Made by a program: the position numbers and the translations under genes
Source of the DNA: Certhia americana
Taxonomy: Eukaryota > Chordata > Aves > Passeriformes > Certhiidae
Direction of reading: 5' to 3'
DNA length: 64,000 bases
NCBI GenBank assembly: GCA_018697195.1
Contig: CM031864.1
Location: 21,079,943 to 21,143,942, forward strand
Notes under the pieces: generated by a model
What the model was told of the DNA's origin: nothing
Seen by the model: the letters and a program-made list of their open reading frames with translations, nothing else
Database searches by the model: none
In this document: piece after piece, positions 37,515-48,545 of the stretch
Numbering within the stretch: the first letter of the stretch is position 1
Layout: each line of letters opens with the position of its first letter

Positions 37515-39620
37515 GAGGGAAAAAAGATTTTAGGAGGAGATTAAAAAATAGTCTCTTTTCTGTATCCAAATATCAAAGCTTTCTCCTAACATTTTCTACT
37601 ATTAATTATAATATTTATTATTTTTTATTCTTAGCATTATGGTTCCAGAATTAGACTTTGAGATGCTAGAGAGGGTCAACTCTCTGCATAATCTTTTTTA
37701 TCATTTTTGACCTTGTGAATCTGTACCTCTCCAGCTTGAACTAGTTTACCTGGACATAGTCCAGTGAAAAAAGGAATCCAGTGGGTTCTGGATTCTATTC
37801 AGCTACTTCTGAAACCTTGGTTTTATTTGAGTCACAGCTGGTTGTGATTTTGTTTCAATAAAAAGTCAGCTCCTGGACTGTAACAGACAGCCTTTTGGGA
37901 AGTAAGTTGTGAAATGCCTCCTTAAATTAGAAGCTTCAGCTGAAACGGGTACAGAACTCTTCATTTGTTTCAGAGATAAGTCATTAAATGTTTGTGTCCA
38001 TAGAAATTGCAATGAATATGCACAATGAAGGAAGAGTCTTATGAAAGATTAAACACTAAATATACTGGAAAAAATCCTGTGAGAAGATCTTGCACAATTG
38101 GAAGTTAGCATTCAAGTGTCCACAGCAGTATGCAGAATGGAAAAAAAATCATGGCACAAGCTCTTTAAATGATAAATCCTGTGAGTCTTCAATAGAAATC
38201 TTGCATATTGTCAATTTATACTGATCTGTTTTGTAAACTGTCTGTGAAGCCAATAAACAGCCAAGCTTTTTACTTATCAGAAGAACCCATGGATTTCTTT
38301 TGTAATCAGAAACAAATTCAAAAGAAAAAGCTCAAAGTACTCTTCAGTAATTATCTAGGATTCCCCTTTATCAAGGTTATAGCAATCTGTCCATTTTACT
38401 GGATAAACTAACTTCCAGTAGCATCATGCCTCAAACAGTATTTTTAGTAGCTCTTTGTTCTAATCAGCCAGTACCCCAGTGTTTCACTGGGACGGGAAAA
38501 ATGTGCATAATATAAAGAATTGGGAAGAAAACAACAAGTGATAAAGTAAACTGCATTTGCAAGGAAATGTTTTATGATTATTGATTTACAAAGTGAAGTT
38601 TTATATATACAAGAATGCGCAAACTTCAGAAAATACAGGCACTTTTGTACAAACCAGACATTCCTAGTGATCTTTTATTCATTACACACGAAATTAATCT
38701 CATGAAACTTTCCAAGCAATATTGCTTCTACTCCAGATGGCTACCATCTAATAATCATCTATTTGCATTAATTTGAAGAATTATACTCCTTACTGACACA
38801 TACTTCCTGCAAGACAGAAGATCATCTTGTTTTGTCAAGTGTCCATCCATCATGAAATTCCGCTTTCTAAATTTTGCGTGCTCTGGGTTAGCTAAATAAG
38901 GTATCTCTTGTTTTCTATTCCAGAAGAATAGCACCAGTTTTGATATACAGAAACATTAAATAATATCCTTCTGTTTCCAAAAAGTCTTCTTCATGAACTG
39001 TGGAATTCAACTGATTCACCTGAGAAATACAGCTTTTAAGTTATGTATGATATTAAAGAGCTTTTCAAAACACTGGCCAAAGACTACATCAGTCTGTAGA
39101 ACTGGAAGCAGAAAAAAAATTGTTTAGCTTGGGGTTTGGCCAAACTACCAGGTCAAGATTTCTTTTGTTAAGAAGTGCTGTAGGATGATTCTTGTTAGGA
39201 ACCAGAGCTGTTAAAATTCCAAGGCTATAGTTGCGATTTATCTAGACATGGCAATGCAGTTTTAACCAGAAAACCCAAAACAAAAGGAACAAATAAGCCA
39301 ACAAACCACCAAAACCATGCAACAACAACAAACACACACAGACACAGACACGTCATGTTACACTACGACACAAAATGAACACATGCAGTCACCACGACTT
39401 TCTCTGCAAAGAAGGGAGGAAAAGAGGAAGTTTATTGTGTGACCTTGATATATAAACTATTCTAAAGGTGACCAGGGATTGGAGGGTGAAGTTGCCACCT
39501 CTCCAACCACATTGGTCAAACCAAGAGTCTATCAGTTCTGTCCTCCTCTAGAAAGGAATGCAAAACAATCATTGTTTACATGAGAGTGTGTGAGAACTCC
39601 ACTACAAGAATGCAAAACAT
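37515..39620. other. Unique noncoding stretch
   Basis: No gene recognised. 39265-39380 is an A/C-rich low-complexity patch (CAACAACAACAAACACACAC type). Confidence 0.6.
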
Positions 39621-39660
39621 ACACACACACAAAAAAAAAAAAAACTAAAAAAAAAAAAAA
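39621..39660 (+). repeat. (AC)n followed by interrupted poly(A)
   Basis: ACACACACAC is followed by 14 A, CT, and 14 A, a compound simple repeat. Confidence 0.9.
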
Positions 39661-40005
39661 GGAACCACAACCACAAGTCTCCCACCCCTAAATAAACCAC
39701 ATAACCATTTAACCAGCACACACCACCAGGCTGGATGGCCTTTAGCACACAGCAAACGAAAGCCCTGTGCAGGCAGCCACAGGCTCAGGCCAAGGTTGTT
39801 AAGGAAATGCTGCAGCATCCACACCACCTTGTTCCATAGTGGAAGTATTGCCCACACAAGCTTCATACAGACAGCAAATCCAGCCTGCACATCCCTGGCA
39901 CTGAAACAAATGAGAGCATGGATTTCACTGTCAGAACCCTAGACACAGAGGATCTCAGGTTTTCTGTGCTGAAAGGGACTGATCATCAAAAATACACTAC
40001 ATTTG
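39661..40005. other. Unique stretch upstream of the LTR candidate
   Basis: A somewhat GC-richer stretch without a recognised element. The 5' end of the LTR candidate that follows could lie inside this interval, as its boundary is not resolved. Confidence 0.5.
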
Positions 40006-40765
40006 ACCTGAAGCCTTGGGAAAGGCTTCCAAAATTGAGTGACAGCACAGAAATCAGGAGTGTGTAGTTGAATAGAAGTGTGTTACTTCACAGGGTGAAA
40101 AATTTAGAGTTTGGGGTTTTGGAATATAGTAATATATATGTAAGAAGACGGAAGTTTTAGGATGCAGTTGTCTTCTCCTTCTCCTTCTTCTTCTCCTTCT
40201 TCTTCTTCTCCTCCTTCTTCTTCTTCTTCTTCTCCTTCTTCTTCTTCTTCTCCTTCTTCTTCTTCTTCTTCTTCTTCTCCTTCTCCTTCTTCTTCTTCTT
40301 CTTCTCCTTCTTCTTCTTCTTCTTCTTCTTCTTCTTCTTCTTCTTCTTCTTCTCCTTCTCCTTCTTCTTATCCTTCTTCTTTTCCTTCTCCTTCTTCTTC
40401 TTCTCCTTGTCCTTCTTCTTCTCCTTCTTCTTCTTCACAAGTTTGGGTGACTTTGTATAAGTAGTCAAAAAAATCTGCAATGTGGAACATGAGTAATTAA
40501 TTATTAAGTTAAAAAAAATAATTGGCATCACATAATTAGGTAGTTTAAACTTAAAATACCTTAAAAACATAACTCTTTACTCCATTTCTACTTTGCTAAA
40601 AAACACGTAAAAGCATTCACAGTCAGTGAAACTATAATTTAAATAAAAAATAATAAACATCCAAATCCAAACAAGAATTCTGTCTCTCGCACTTTTAATC
40701 CTAACCCTGAGAAAAAGAACCAAATAAAGTCAAGAAGTTCACCTTATATCACCTGTTGGAGCACC
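40006..40765 (+). mobile_element. Probable solo LTR (ERVL-like), boundaries approximate
   Basis: The segment resembles long terminal repeats of endogenous retroviruses seen in songbird genomes. In order it has a GTGTTACTTCACAGGGTGAA segment, an AT-rich TATA-like ATATATATG near 40131-40139, a polypyrimidine tract, GTAATTAATTATTAAGTTA, two AATAAA polyadenylation signals at 40642 and 40652, and an R/U5-like AAGAATTCTGTCTCTCGCAC. No gag, pol or env sequence and no primer-binding site follow, so it would be a solo LTR left by recombination. Terminal TG/CA and the target duplication could not be fixed. The family assignment is from memory of the pattern and should be checked against a repeat library. 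Confidence 0.5.
40171..40436 (+). repeat. (CTT/CTC)n polypyrimidine microsatellite
   Basis: 266 bp of TTC/TCC triplets on the plus strand. The first 199 nt (40171-40369) contain no purine at all, and the only interruptions are A at 40370 and G at 40409. GAA/TTC tracts of this length readily adopt triplex (H-DNA) structure. The Lys/Glu-rich and Ser/Pro-rich open frames over it are translations of the repeat and not proteins. Confidence 0.98.
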
Positions 40766-40820
40766 ACACTGTATATAGCTTCTGAACTTCTGTTTGACCT
40801 CTTCACCCAGGAAAATCCCT

Positions 40821-40930
40821 CAGAATTTCCAAATCTTTTTTTTTTTTTTTCTCTAAAAAACTTACCCAGGGTCAGTGGCTCAGAATTTCCAAATCTTTTT
40901 CTCTAAAAAACTTACCCAGGGTCAGTGGCT
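40821..40930 (+). repeat. 60/50-bp tandem duplication differing only in a T run
   Basis: Unit one (40821-40880) and unit two (40881-40930) both read CAGAATTTCCAAATC, a T run, CTCTAAAAAACTTACCCAGG and GTCAGTGGCT. They are identical except that the T run is 15 nt in the first and 5 nt in the second. Identity outside the homopolymer implies a very recent duplication or an assembly artefact. Confidence 0.95.
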
Positions 40931-43900
40931 CTCAATGTACAAGACACCCAAGGTAATGGGCTAGACACTTCTGCTTATGGTTTAAAATATTAATGTTCCC
41001 AAGTCAGTTGTTTGATCTCATTTCTACTCATTTCCAATAGGTGTCTGTGCTTCATATAATCCAACCCTTATTAAAAAACGTTCCTAGGGTCACCCCTTTG
41101 CCAATTAAGTTATTTGGCATCAAAAGAACCTCCCAGTGAATCTCATTCACCACCCCTTCCCATTGCCCTTCCAAGCCTGTGTTGTTTCTGTATATTCTGT
41201 TCTTGAAGCAGAAGGATTTTGCTCAAAGACACAGAAGAAAAACACTTTTCATAAGAGCATTATTCTTATTTAGCAGTACAAAAGGATTTGCACTATCCTC
41301 TGTTGAAGCCATTCAGACATTTTGATTCCAAACCCCTTATCTAACTTCATTCTTGACTGTATTTTGAAACTCAAAACGAGAGACTCACTGAAAACAAGAG
41401 CCAAACATAATGAGTTCTGAGAAAAAAATATCAACCATATTTGAGCTCTGCAGTTTGGCATGACAGGTAAGTATTTCTTTTCTTCAAAGACCTCAGTAAA
41501 TCAGAGCAATGGTGCTGATGGCATGGGATAATTGTCTCTGATATGCTGCAGTGAGTGTTATTTATGGTTGTTTATAAAATATGCTGTCAGAATGGCAGGC
41601 TGCCTAGAACCTCAGCCTTATTTATGGATTCTCCTGTCTTCACATGCCCTTTTGTATGCCAAATTAAAAAATCCCAAAAGTTTCAACTCTATGCTCTTGA
41701 AACAAGATCTCTTCCTTCAGAACACAAGATTTGTTACATTACAAATCTGTTATTCTTAAGTTATTCTGTGAATACCTATTGTGGAAAACATATGCAGCTC
41801 CAGAAAAATACTTCCCACATTCTCTCTCAACAGATGTGCAAATTCTGCACTGAGTGATGACACAAGTAATGATACTTATGCCATCAGCATTAAATTTGAT
41901 GTAATTCAGGAGTCTAGACTTCAGTCTGGGGTTTTCACAGATGCCAATGGAAATACATCAACCTGTTTCCCCACAATTTTAAAAATATGACTCTAAATAC
42001 CCAGTACACATAAGACACCTTTGAAAACTACGTAAAATATTTTGTACAATTTTCTACTTAAGTATAGCAAATATCTACTTTGCAAAGTATGCCTTTCATT
42101 TAAATTGGAAAAAAAAAGTACCAAACCCACCAAACTTCTGTAGACTTTCAGAAGGCAAAAGACGTTCTCATTTTCTGTCAAAGAAGCTTGAAACAAGCAG
42201 AGTTTTCAAGTTCCTTAAACACCAAACACACAACAGTTTCTTTGGTAAAGTCTTGCTCTTCTTCAAAAATTACCATTTAGCATCAGAGCATGGCTTGTAG
42301 AAAAGATTTAGGAGAGGTGGAGTCGTTTGAAGTGTTAAATAGCAGAGCACAGGCATTCAGACAAGGTAGGTCTGCAATCATCAGGGTAGTTTTTTTGATT
42401 GTTCTGACCCCTATAATGCTGTGGTAATGGCAGACACTTAAATCAGAATCTGAGTGATAAAAGCAAGCAGGCTGATATATTCATACATATTTTTGTATAT
42501 TTTTGGCACACTGAAGATTGTCAATATTGTCTAATAAGGTGTAATTGGTCAATGATGCAATAAGAATGAGAATAATTAATTAAAATAAAGTATTATAATA
42601 TGAATATTATAGAGGGACCTAAAAACAAAATAAATTGTTAAAAATATATATGATTAAAGAATGAAATATAAAGCAAATGAAAAATGTCCCAATGCTTTTA
42701 CTTCAATCTTTAGTTGCAGCTTGATATTTCTTATATTCATTAGGGAAGTTAGTTACATAGTTACAATGTGAAAACACCTTTAGCAGTTTACTAAGAGTAT
42801 TTCCCAAAATATAACGAGCTGAGCTCCTGAGTTTGATTTTAATTTTGCTATTTCTGGCCATGTTTTCAAAATACTACATGAAGAATGCACATATATGCTT
42901 CAACTGATTACTACCATAAAATTAACTGGTCCCAAAATTCTCAATGACAGATGAAATTCTTTCTTTCCCAAGAAAATTCTACTTTCCCAAGAAACTTTGC
43001 TGTCTTTAGGATTACTTGTTTATATTGCAAAGAATTAAGTACTCCCTGGCTGTTGGACAGAAATACAAGGAGCAGATTTTCTAACAGAACATAACACCTG
43101 TAACTTCAATGAGTAAATCCAATTTGTAGTTGAAATTGGAAAGAACTCATCTCCTGAAGTTTCCTTCCTGTTGCTATAGAAGTAGCAGATATTTGGAGCA
43201 GACTGGTCTCTGCAAAACAAGACATTTCCCTCATCATGGGACCATACAAATTAATTCATAGAAAAAGGGAATCTAGATTAAACAAGCTGTCAGCTACATG
43301 CATTTTCTTAACTTTTAACAGAACCCAGCACAGCCATGGCATGCAATCAGTCACATTTATCCCAGGCTTTACTGTCCCAGGAACAGTAAAAGGCTGTAAA
43401 GTCTACTTACCTAAGATATCTCCTTAAGACCCTCCTCTGTGAAATCCTACCGGGAGAAATTGATGTTTAAAATTATTGAATTGCAGCAAAACAATCAAAT
43501 ACTACAGAAAACAAATCATTTAAACTATGGAAATCAGGTGCTGGCACTGGCAATCACTCAAAAATATAGATCCAAAGTATGCCTGTCCACACACAAGCAG
43601 CGCCTAGAACAGGAGCGTTCTCAGCTTAGTGGTCATTAGAACACTGAACAATTCTTAAAGACCTTGCACTCATCCAGACACTGACAGAGTACAGAGCTCT
43701 TGCAGCTCCCCTTTTCAAAAAAGGTAGAAAATATTTCTGATTTGTTTCTGTAAACATGGACATGATCAATTTTTGTAGAGAAAAAGGTGGAGAAATAATA
43801 GCACACAAACAGAAGTGTAATGCTGCATGACAGTCACATCAAAGATACCAAGATCTTGAATTTAGGAGGGGAAAGGCATCCACAAGGGGAGAAAAAGGAG

Positions 43901-44551
43901 AAGAATTTGAAAATGATTTGCTTTTGGGATGTCAAAATCAAATTCCTCAGTTCAGAAATCAAGCTCTTCATTCACTAAAGCAGTAGGAAGTAGAATATAG
44001 AATTCAAAGGAGAAGTTGTACACACATATCCCTCTTCACAGTGATTAGTGAAGGGATAGAAATAACTATGGCAGCTTTAGCTCATGAGGAAAACAAACAC
44101 ACATAGCATAGGTGGGAAAGAATTAAATTTTTTCTGCTCATTTATGATATTATCAAGAACATGCAATACAACATGATCAATCTGAACATAAAGAAATTGC
44201 AGAGTTTTAATCAGAAAAGGCTTTTTTTTATATAACAAGAGAATCAAGTCATTCTAGTTCATTGACTAAGACTCAGAAGTTGCCCAGAATCTTGCTCAAA
44301 CTTCCCTTATCCACTGATTGTACATCATCTAGTAATCATGTGGTTCTTGCTGCTGGCTATCTTTCAGCACAAGGACAGATGCCATGAGCTTCCCATTAGC
44401 ACCATACAGACGGTAGCAGCACTTGTAAATCAACATGATGGATTGCTCCAGGAAACAAGATCCTCCTGATTGCAGCATTAGGCAACATAGAAAGGGGAAG
44501 AGTCTCCTCTGCTTATGGCAACATATCACTGGTGTTTTAAATCTTCCTAAA
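40931..44551. other. Unique noncoding stretch
   Basis: No gene recognised. A 20-bp tandem pair ending in CTTTCCCAAGAAA and CTTTCCCAAGAAAC sits at 42956-42995. 42560-42680 is extremely AT-rich. Plus-strand frames around 41532-41857 reach 100 codons without recognisable motifs. Confidence 0.6.
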
Positions 44552-44552
44552 A

Positions 44553-44634
44553 GTGTGTGTGTGTGTATATATCTCTATGTATATATATATATATAGATAT
44601 ATATATAGATATATATATACACACACATATATAT
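44553..44634. repeat. (TG)n(TA)n...(TA)n(CA)n compound microsatellite
   Basis: Seven GT units lead into TA repeats interrupted by CTCT and AGAT, then into (AC)4 and a final TA run. Because GT and AC blocks flank TA blocks, the whole segment is nearly self-complementary and can fold back on itself. It lies just before the 3' end of a minus-strand CR1. Confidence 0.93.
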
Positions 44635-44678
44635 TTAAGTATTATGTATTTGGGAAATACTAATAAATCAGATAATTT

Positions 44679-45230
44679 CATAGAATAATAGAATGGTTTG
44701 GGTTCAAAGAAACTTTAAAGATCATCCACTTCCAAGCTCCCTGCCATGGGCAGGGACATCTTCCACTCCACCAGGTTGCTCAAAGCCCCACCCAACCCTG
44801 TCTCATACACTTCTAGGACTGAATGGGGCATTCACCAGCTCTCTGGAAAACCTGGGCCTCACCATCCTCATATAAAGAATTTCTTCTTAATATCTAATTT
44901 AAACCTACTCTCTTTCAGTGACCTGAAGTCTACAGTGGCTTTTTGAAGCCACTGCCCCTTATCCTATCCCTACATTACTTTGTTGAAAGTCTCTCTCCAT
45001 CTTTCTTGCAGGCTTCCTTCAGATACTGAAAGGATGCCATAAGGTGACACCAGACCCATCTCTTTTCCAGTCTGAACAAACCCAGTTCTCTCAGCCTTTT
45101 TCCATAGAAGTGCTCCAGCTAGGATAGTGCCTTCCTCTGGACTTACCCCAACAGGTGAATATCCTGTCTCAGCAGAGAGTTCCACTGAGGTCCCAGGAGA
45201 GTGGAGTAAAGGGGCAGAATCAGCTCCAAA
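44679..45230 (-). mobile_element. CR1 LINE, 5'-truncated, reverse orientation
   Basis: Read on the minus strand, the element ends with two ATTCTAT-type octamers (plus-strand TCATAGAATAATAGAATGG). Before that lies the typical CR1 end, seen on plus as CCCTGCCATGGGCAGGGACA, CACCAGGTTGCTCAAAGCCC, AAGAATTTCTTCTTAATATC, CCCTTATCCTATCCCTACAT, ACAAACCCAGTTCTCTCAGC and CTTCCTCTGGACTTACCCCA. A last recognisable piece, GTGGAGTAAAGGGGCAGAATC, reaches about 45230 after an internal deletion. About 550 bp of ORF2 end and 3' UTR remain. It is better preserved than the plus-strand copy at 3502 and therefore probably younger, but has no intact reading frame. Confidence 0.93.
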
Positions 45231-48144
45231 ATTTCTGCTGTTATCTTGTACAATTATTTTACACAGCTTTCTACCTAGAGCAGATAACTTCTTTCACAAT
45301 AACTACTCTTTCTTTCTCTGCAATGCTTGCAAAAAACCTTTGTTTCTTGTTTTGTTTTTGAGACTAGACATGGAAAGGTAAGACTCATATTACCATCCTA
45401 GTCTGACATCAAGGGCTATCCCAGCTTCAGGATAAGACAGCATACCATAAATAAGAAGTGCCACTAGCCATTTCTGCTTGCAAAGACAAAAAAATACAGT
45501 ATTCAGCTTAAAATATATATACAAATTAATTTGATAGGAATACTTATGAGATACGCAACAAACTTATATGGCTCTAAAAGTCAACAATTATCTTTCATTA
45601 ACAGTAAGAGGACCATACAAGTGTTACCTGTAAAATAAGATTCTGGTTGTTCCTCCAATAACATGCCTATACTATAGCATCCCACAAGCTAGAAAATTGA
45701 AAGGACGAGTTAACATCAAACACAACAATATGTTATGTACAGCTCACAAAATGTAATGGAGGAATCAAACTACACAAAGTAGGTTCAAACTTCCTAATGT
45801 ACCACTGCATTACCCTGCTGCTTCTTTTTTTCATCTGTAACTGAAAGGCTACAGAGTGAAAAGAAAGGTGTAGATGCCAATACGTGCTGACCTGTGCTGC
45901 ATTACTCCTTATGCAGAGAGAATATATTGAGTTGCAAAACACACTCCTCTGTTTCTTCTGAGGAAGGGTTTTATTGTACAAAAATCCTGACCTATTTTGT
46001 GACTAATGGTCTAGTTTTAGCAGAAAAAATGGTGCCATTCATCTTCACTGTATCTATAGACATTTTTATATTATTACCTGCATTGCAGTTTTCTGTAAGA
46101 TCAAAACAAAAAAAAGCATCATTTAAATCCAATCTATTTATATACAGATGGAGCCTCACACTGAGCATGGCATGAGAAAATTCTAAACTATCCAAGCTGA
46201 CTGATTAAACTGTAAGTGAACCACTTGATGAAGTGCAGCAACATAAGGAATCCATCCTGCACACTAGTAGCGAGTAGGTTATCACTTCAGAAAGGAGTTT
46301 CACAAATGCCACCTTAAAGGCCTTTTCTGAGCACTTTCAACCACTAGCTTTAGTAAACCTAGGAACCTAGGAAGTGAGAAATGTGCTTCATTTTCTGCAT
46401 CTATTTTCTCCACCTCTTCAGTACCTCATGGGTTCCACCATATTACACAAAAAGCAAGGGCATCAACAGCCTGTTACTGACCCGAAGGGTTACACTCAGC
46501 CCCAAACAAGCACCACTACAAAGTGCCACAGCACTGTGGTTCAAGCCCTGTGGCACAGCTGCTCTGCCTGTCAACTAAGTAACAAGGAAAAACTTAAAAG
46601 AAAACCCCATGAGGTTCCCAAAAATATCCCTGACCATTTCCAGCCACAAGAGAACTAATTCCAACAAGCAGGTTTGTCTAGTTGGTTGATTGGTTGGGAG
46701 TTTTTTCATCTATTAAAGATTTGCTGATTCACAGATTTAAAGGGATGAAAAGGAAAACCTTTTCACCTTTAGAGAGCATGAGACTTCCTGCCAGACTAAG
46801 AACAGTTACAGAAAATACATATTACTGAAAGAAGCCAATACTTTTCTTCATGAAATAACATTAAAGTCTTCCATCAACAAAGGAATACTTGAGCTTTTGG
46901 CATCATGCACTACACACACCTCTAGGTGATGGGAGTTTTATCTTCAGTTTAAGTATGACCTGATTTTTTTTTCCTTCCAACAGAAGCATTTCTTTCATTA
47001 TAAACAATTAAAAATAGGAGGTACTTATGATTCAATTAAATCTATACCTTGTGTCAATTTGTCATGTACCTCTTTGATTTCAAAAATCAGCTGTGACATC
47101 TCCTAATAACAGAAGCTGCAATGTCCTCTGTTTTGGAGATGTTTTCTTAGATTTACTCAATGTAAATAGCATTAACATACTATAAATGCCTGTCTCCTTG
47201 AGTGAAATCTTTATGAATGGATTTGCAAATGCAACTTTTACAAATGAAAACGTGAAGTTTGATTTTTAAGATATGCAAAATTTCTAACAGTTGATAGTTC
47301 CAGAAACACCACCATGAATCCTGCAAATGTGACTCAACACTCCAGCATTTCATTATGTCAGCCCAAGGCAGCTGGACCAAAATGAAAACACACTGGCAAA
47401 CTGCTGAAGATGGATGCACACACTCCTGTAAGTTTTCTTCAGGTTTCTTGTCTATAATTACACACGGAATTTTATCAAGGGCTGAGGACAAGCAAGTTAC
47501 CATAAATCCAGTTGAAACTGCTGTTGTGGAAATCAAGATCATTTTAATGTGGGACAGATTTTACCACTTCAGTTGCCATATTCTCCTAAGAGCCTACATT
47601 AAAAATTAGCTTGCATCACAAAGAAAGGTTTGCTTGCTTCTCTTTCATTATTCCCAAGTGAAAAAGTTCACAAGAGCTACCCTCCTAGAAGACTGCATAT
47701 GTTATTATGGAAAATTTTAATACTACAACTACAACTACAGGTTAGAAAGAAGAAAACCACTTTACCTATACTACAGAAAAATGTTCTCCAATGAAAAACC
47801 TAGGAGGTTTGATGTTGTACAAGGCACTTTTTAAACTGCCTTGAAGGCAAATTTCTGACAGCTTCCATCCTTACAGCCTGTGAGGACAGATGGTTTAAAT
47901 CTGCATTATTCCACTAAGCTATTGAAAAAAATGTAAATTTATTCAAAGGATCCAGCTTTGTGTCTTCCTTTTCCTGCAAAACATAAGTAAGAGGGACTGA
48001 AACATACTTGATAAATAATTTGAGAGATATAGATTGCAGAATATTCCAGTAAGAAAACAGCATTCCAAATTCCTATAAGATCAGTATCTCATTTTACCAT
48101 TCACAAGCCTCAGATAAGCTCCAGAAGGAAACCTGTCCCACCAG
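45231..48144. other. Unique noncoding stretch
   Basis: No gene recognised. Small repeats: ACCTAGGA twice near 46358-46372, and three CTACAA-type units at 47723-47739. Open frames under 121 codons have no recognisable motif. Confidence 0.6.
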
Positions 48145-48545
48145 ATATGGCCACACTCAGCAGTGTGGGGGAAGCATCAGCACATTTACAGAAAGGTTCC
48201 TTTGTGTTCAGAAAGGCCTTGTGTACTCCCAACAAACTTCAGAATCAGCTGAAGATTCATCTACAGCAGAGCTCCCTCCTCACTGAACCTGGTCCAGCTG
48301 TATCTGTGGGAACACCCTTGGAAACCTTTGTTTTATTTCTGGAAGCGCATACGTTGCTGTGAAGGCTGAGTGCCACTGCACACATGGGTCTTCATGACCT
48401 CAGAACAGCTTCAGTGGCTGCTCCTGGCTCCACCCTGCCACGGACTGCCTGGAAAAAGCAGGATAATACCTTCACCAGCCACCCATCCTGGCTGGGCAGC
48501 TGACAGATTAGGCAAACTGAAAGCCAGAAACACAAAGAACTGTTT
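48145..48545. other. GC-richer, CpG-poor block
   Basis: Balanced to GC-rich DNA in an AT-rich setting, open for 70-110 codons on plus in two consecutive frames (48147-48362 and 48370-48708). No protein family recognised. Same texture as the blocks at 34031 and 56291, but no sequence similarity between them is visible by eye. Confidence 0.4.

Noticed and set aside
40157..40570. Long Lys/Glu-rich minus frame and Ser/Pro-rich plus frame
   Set aside because: Both are translations of the CTT/GAA microsatellite; length reflects lack of stop codons in the triplet repeat.
45127..45381. Plus-strand frames across the right end of the CR1
   Set aside because: They run antisense through CR1 remnant and have no coding character.
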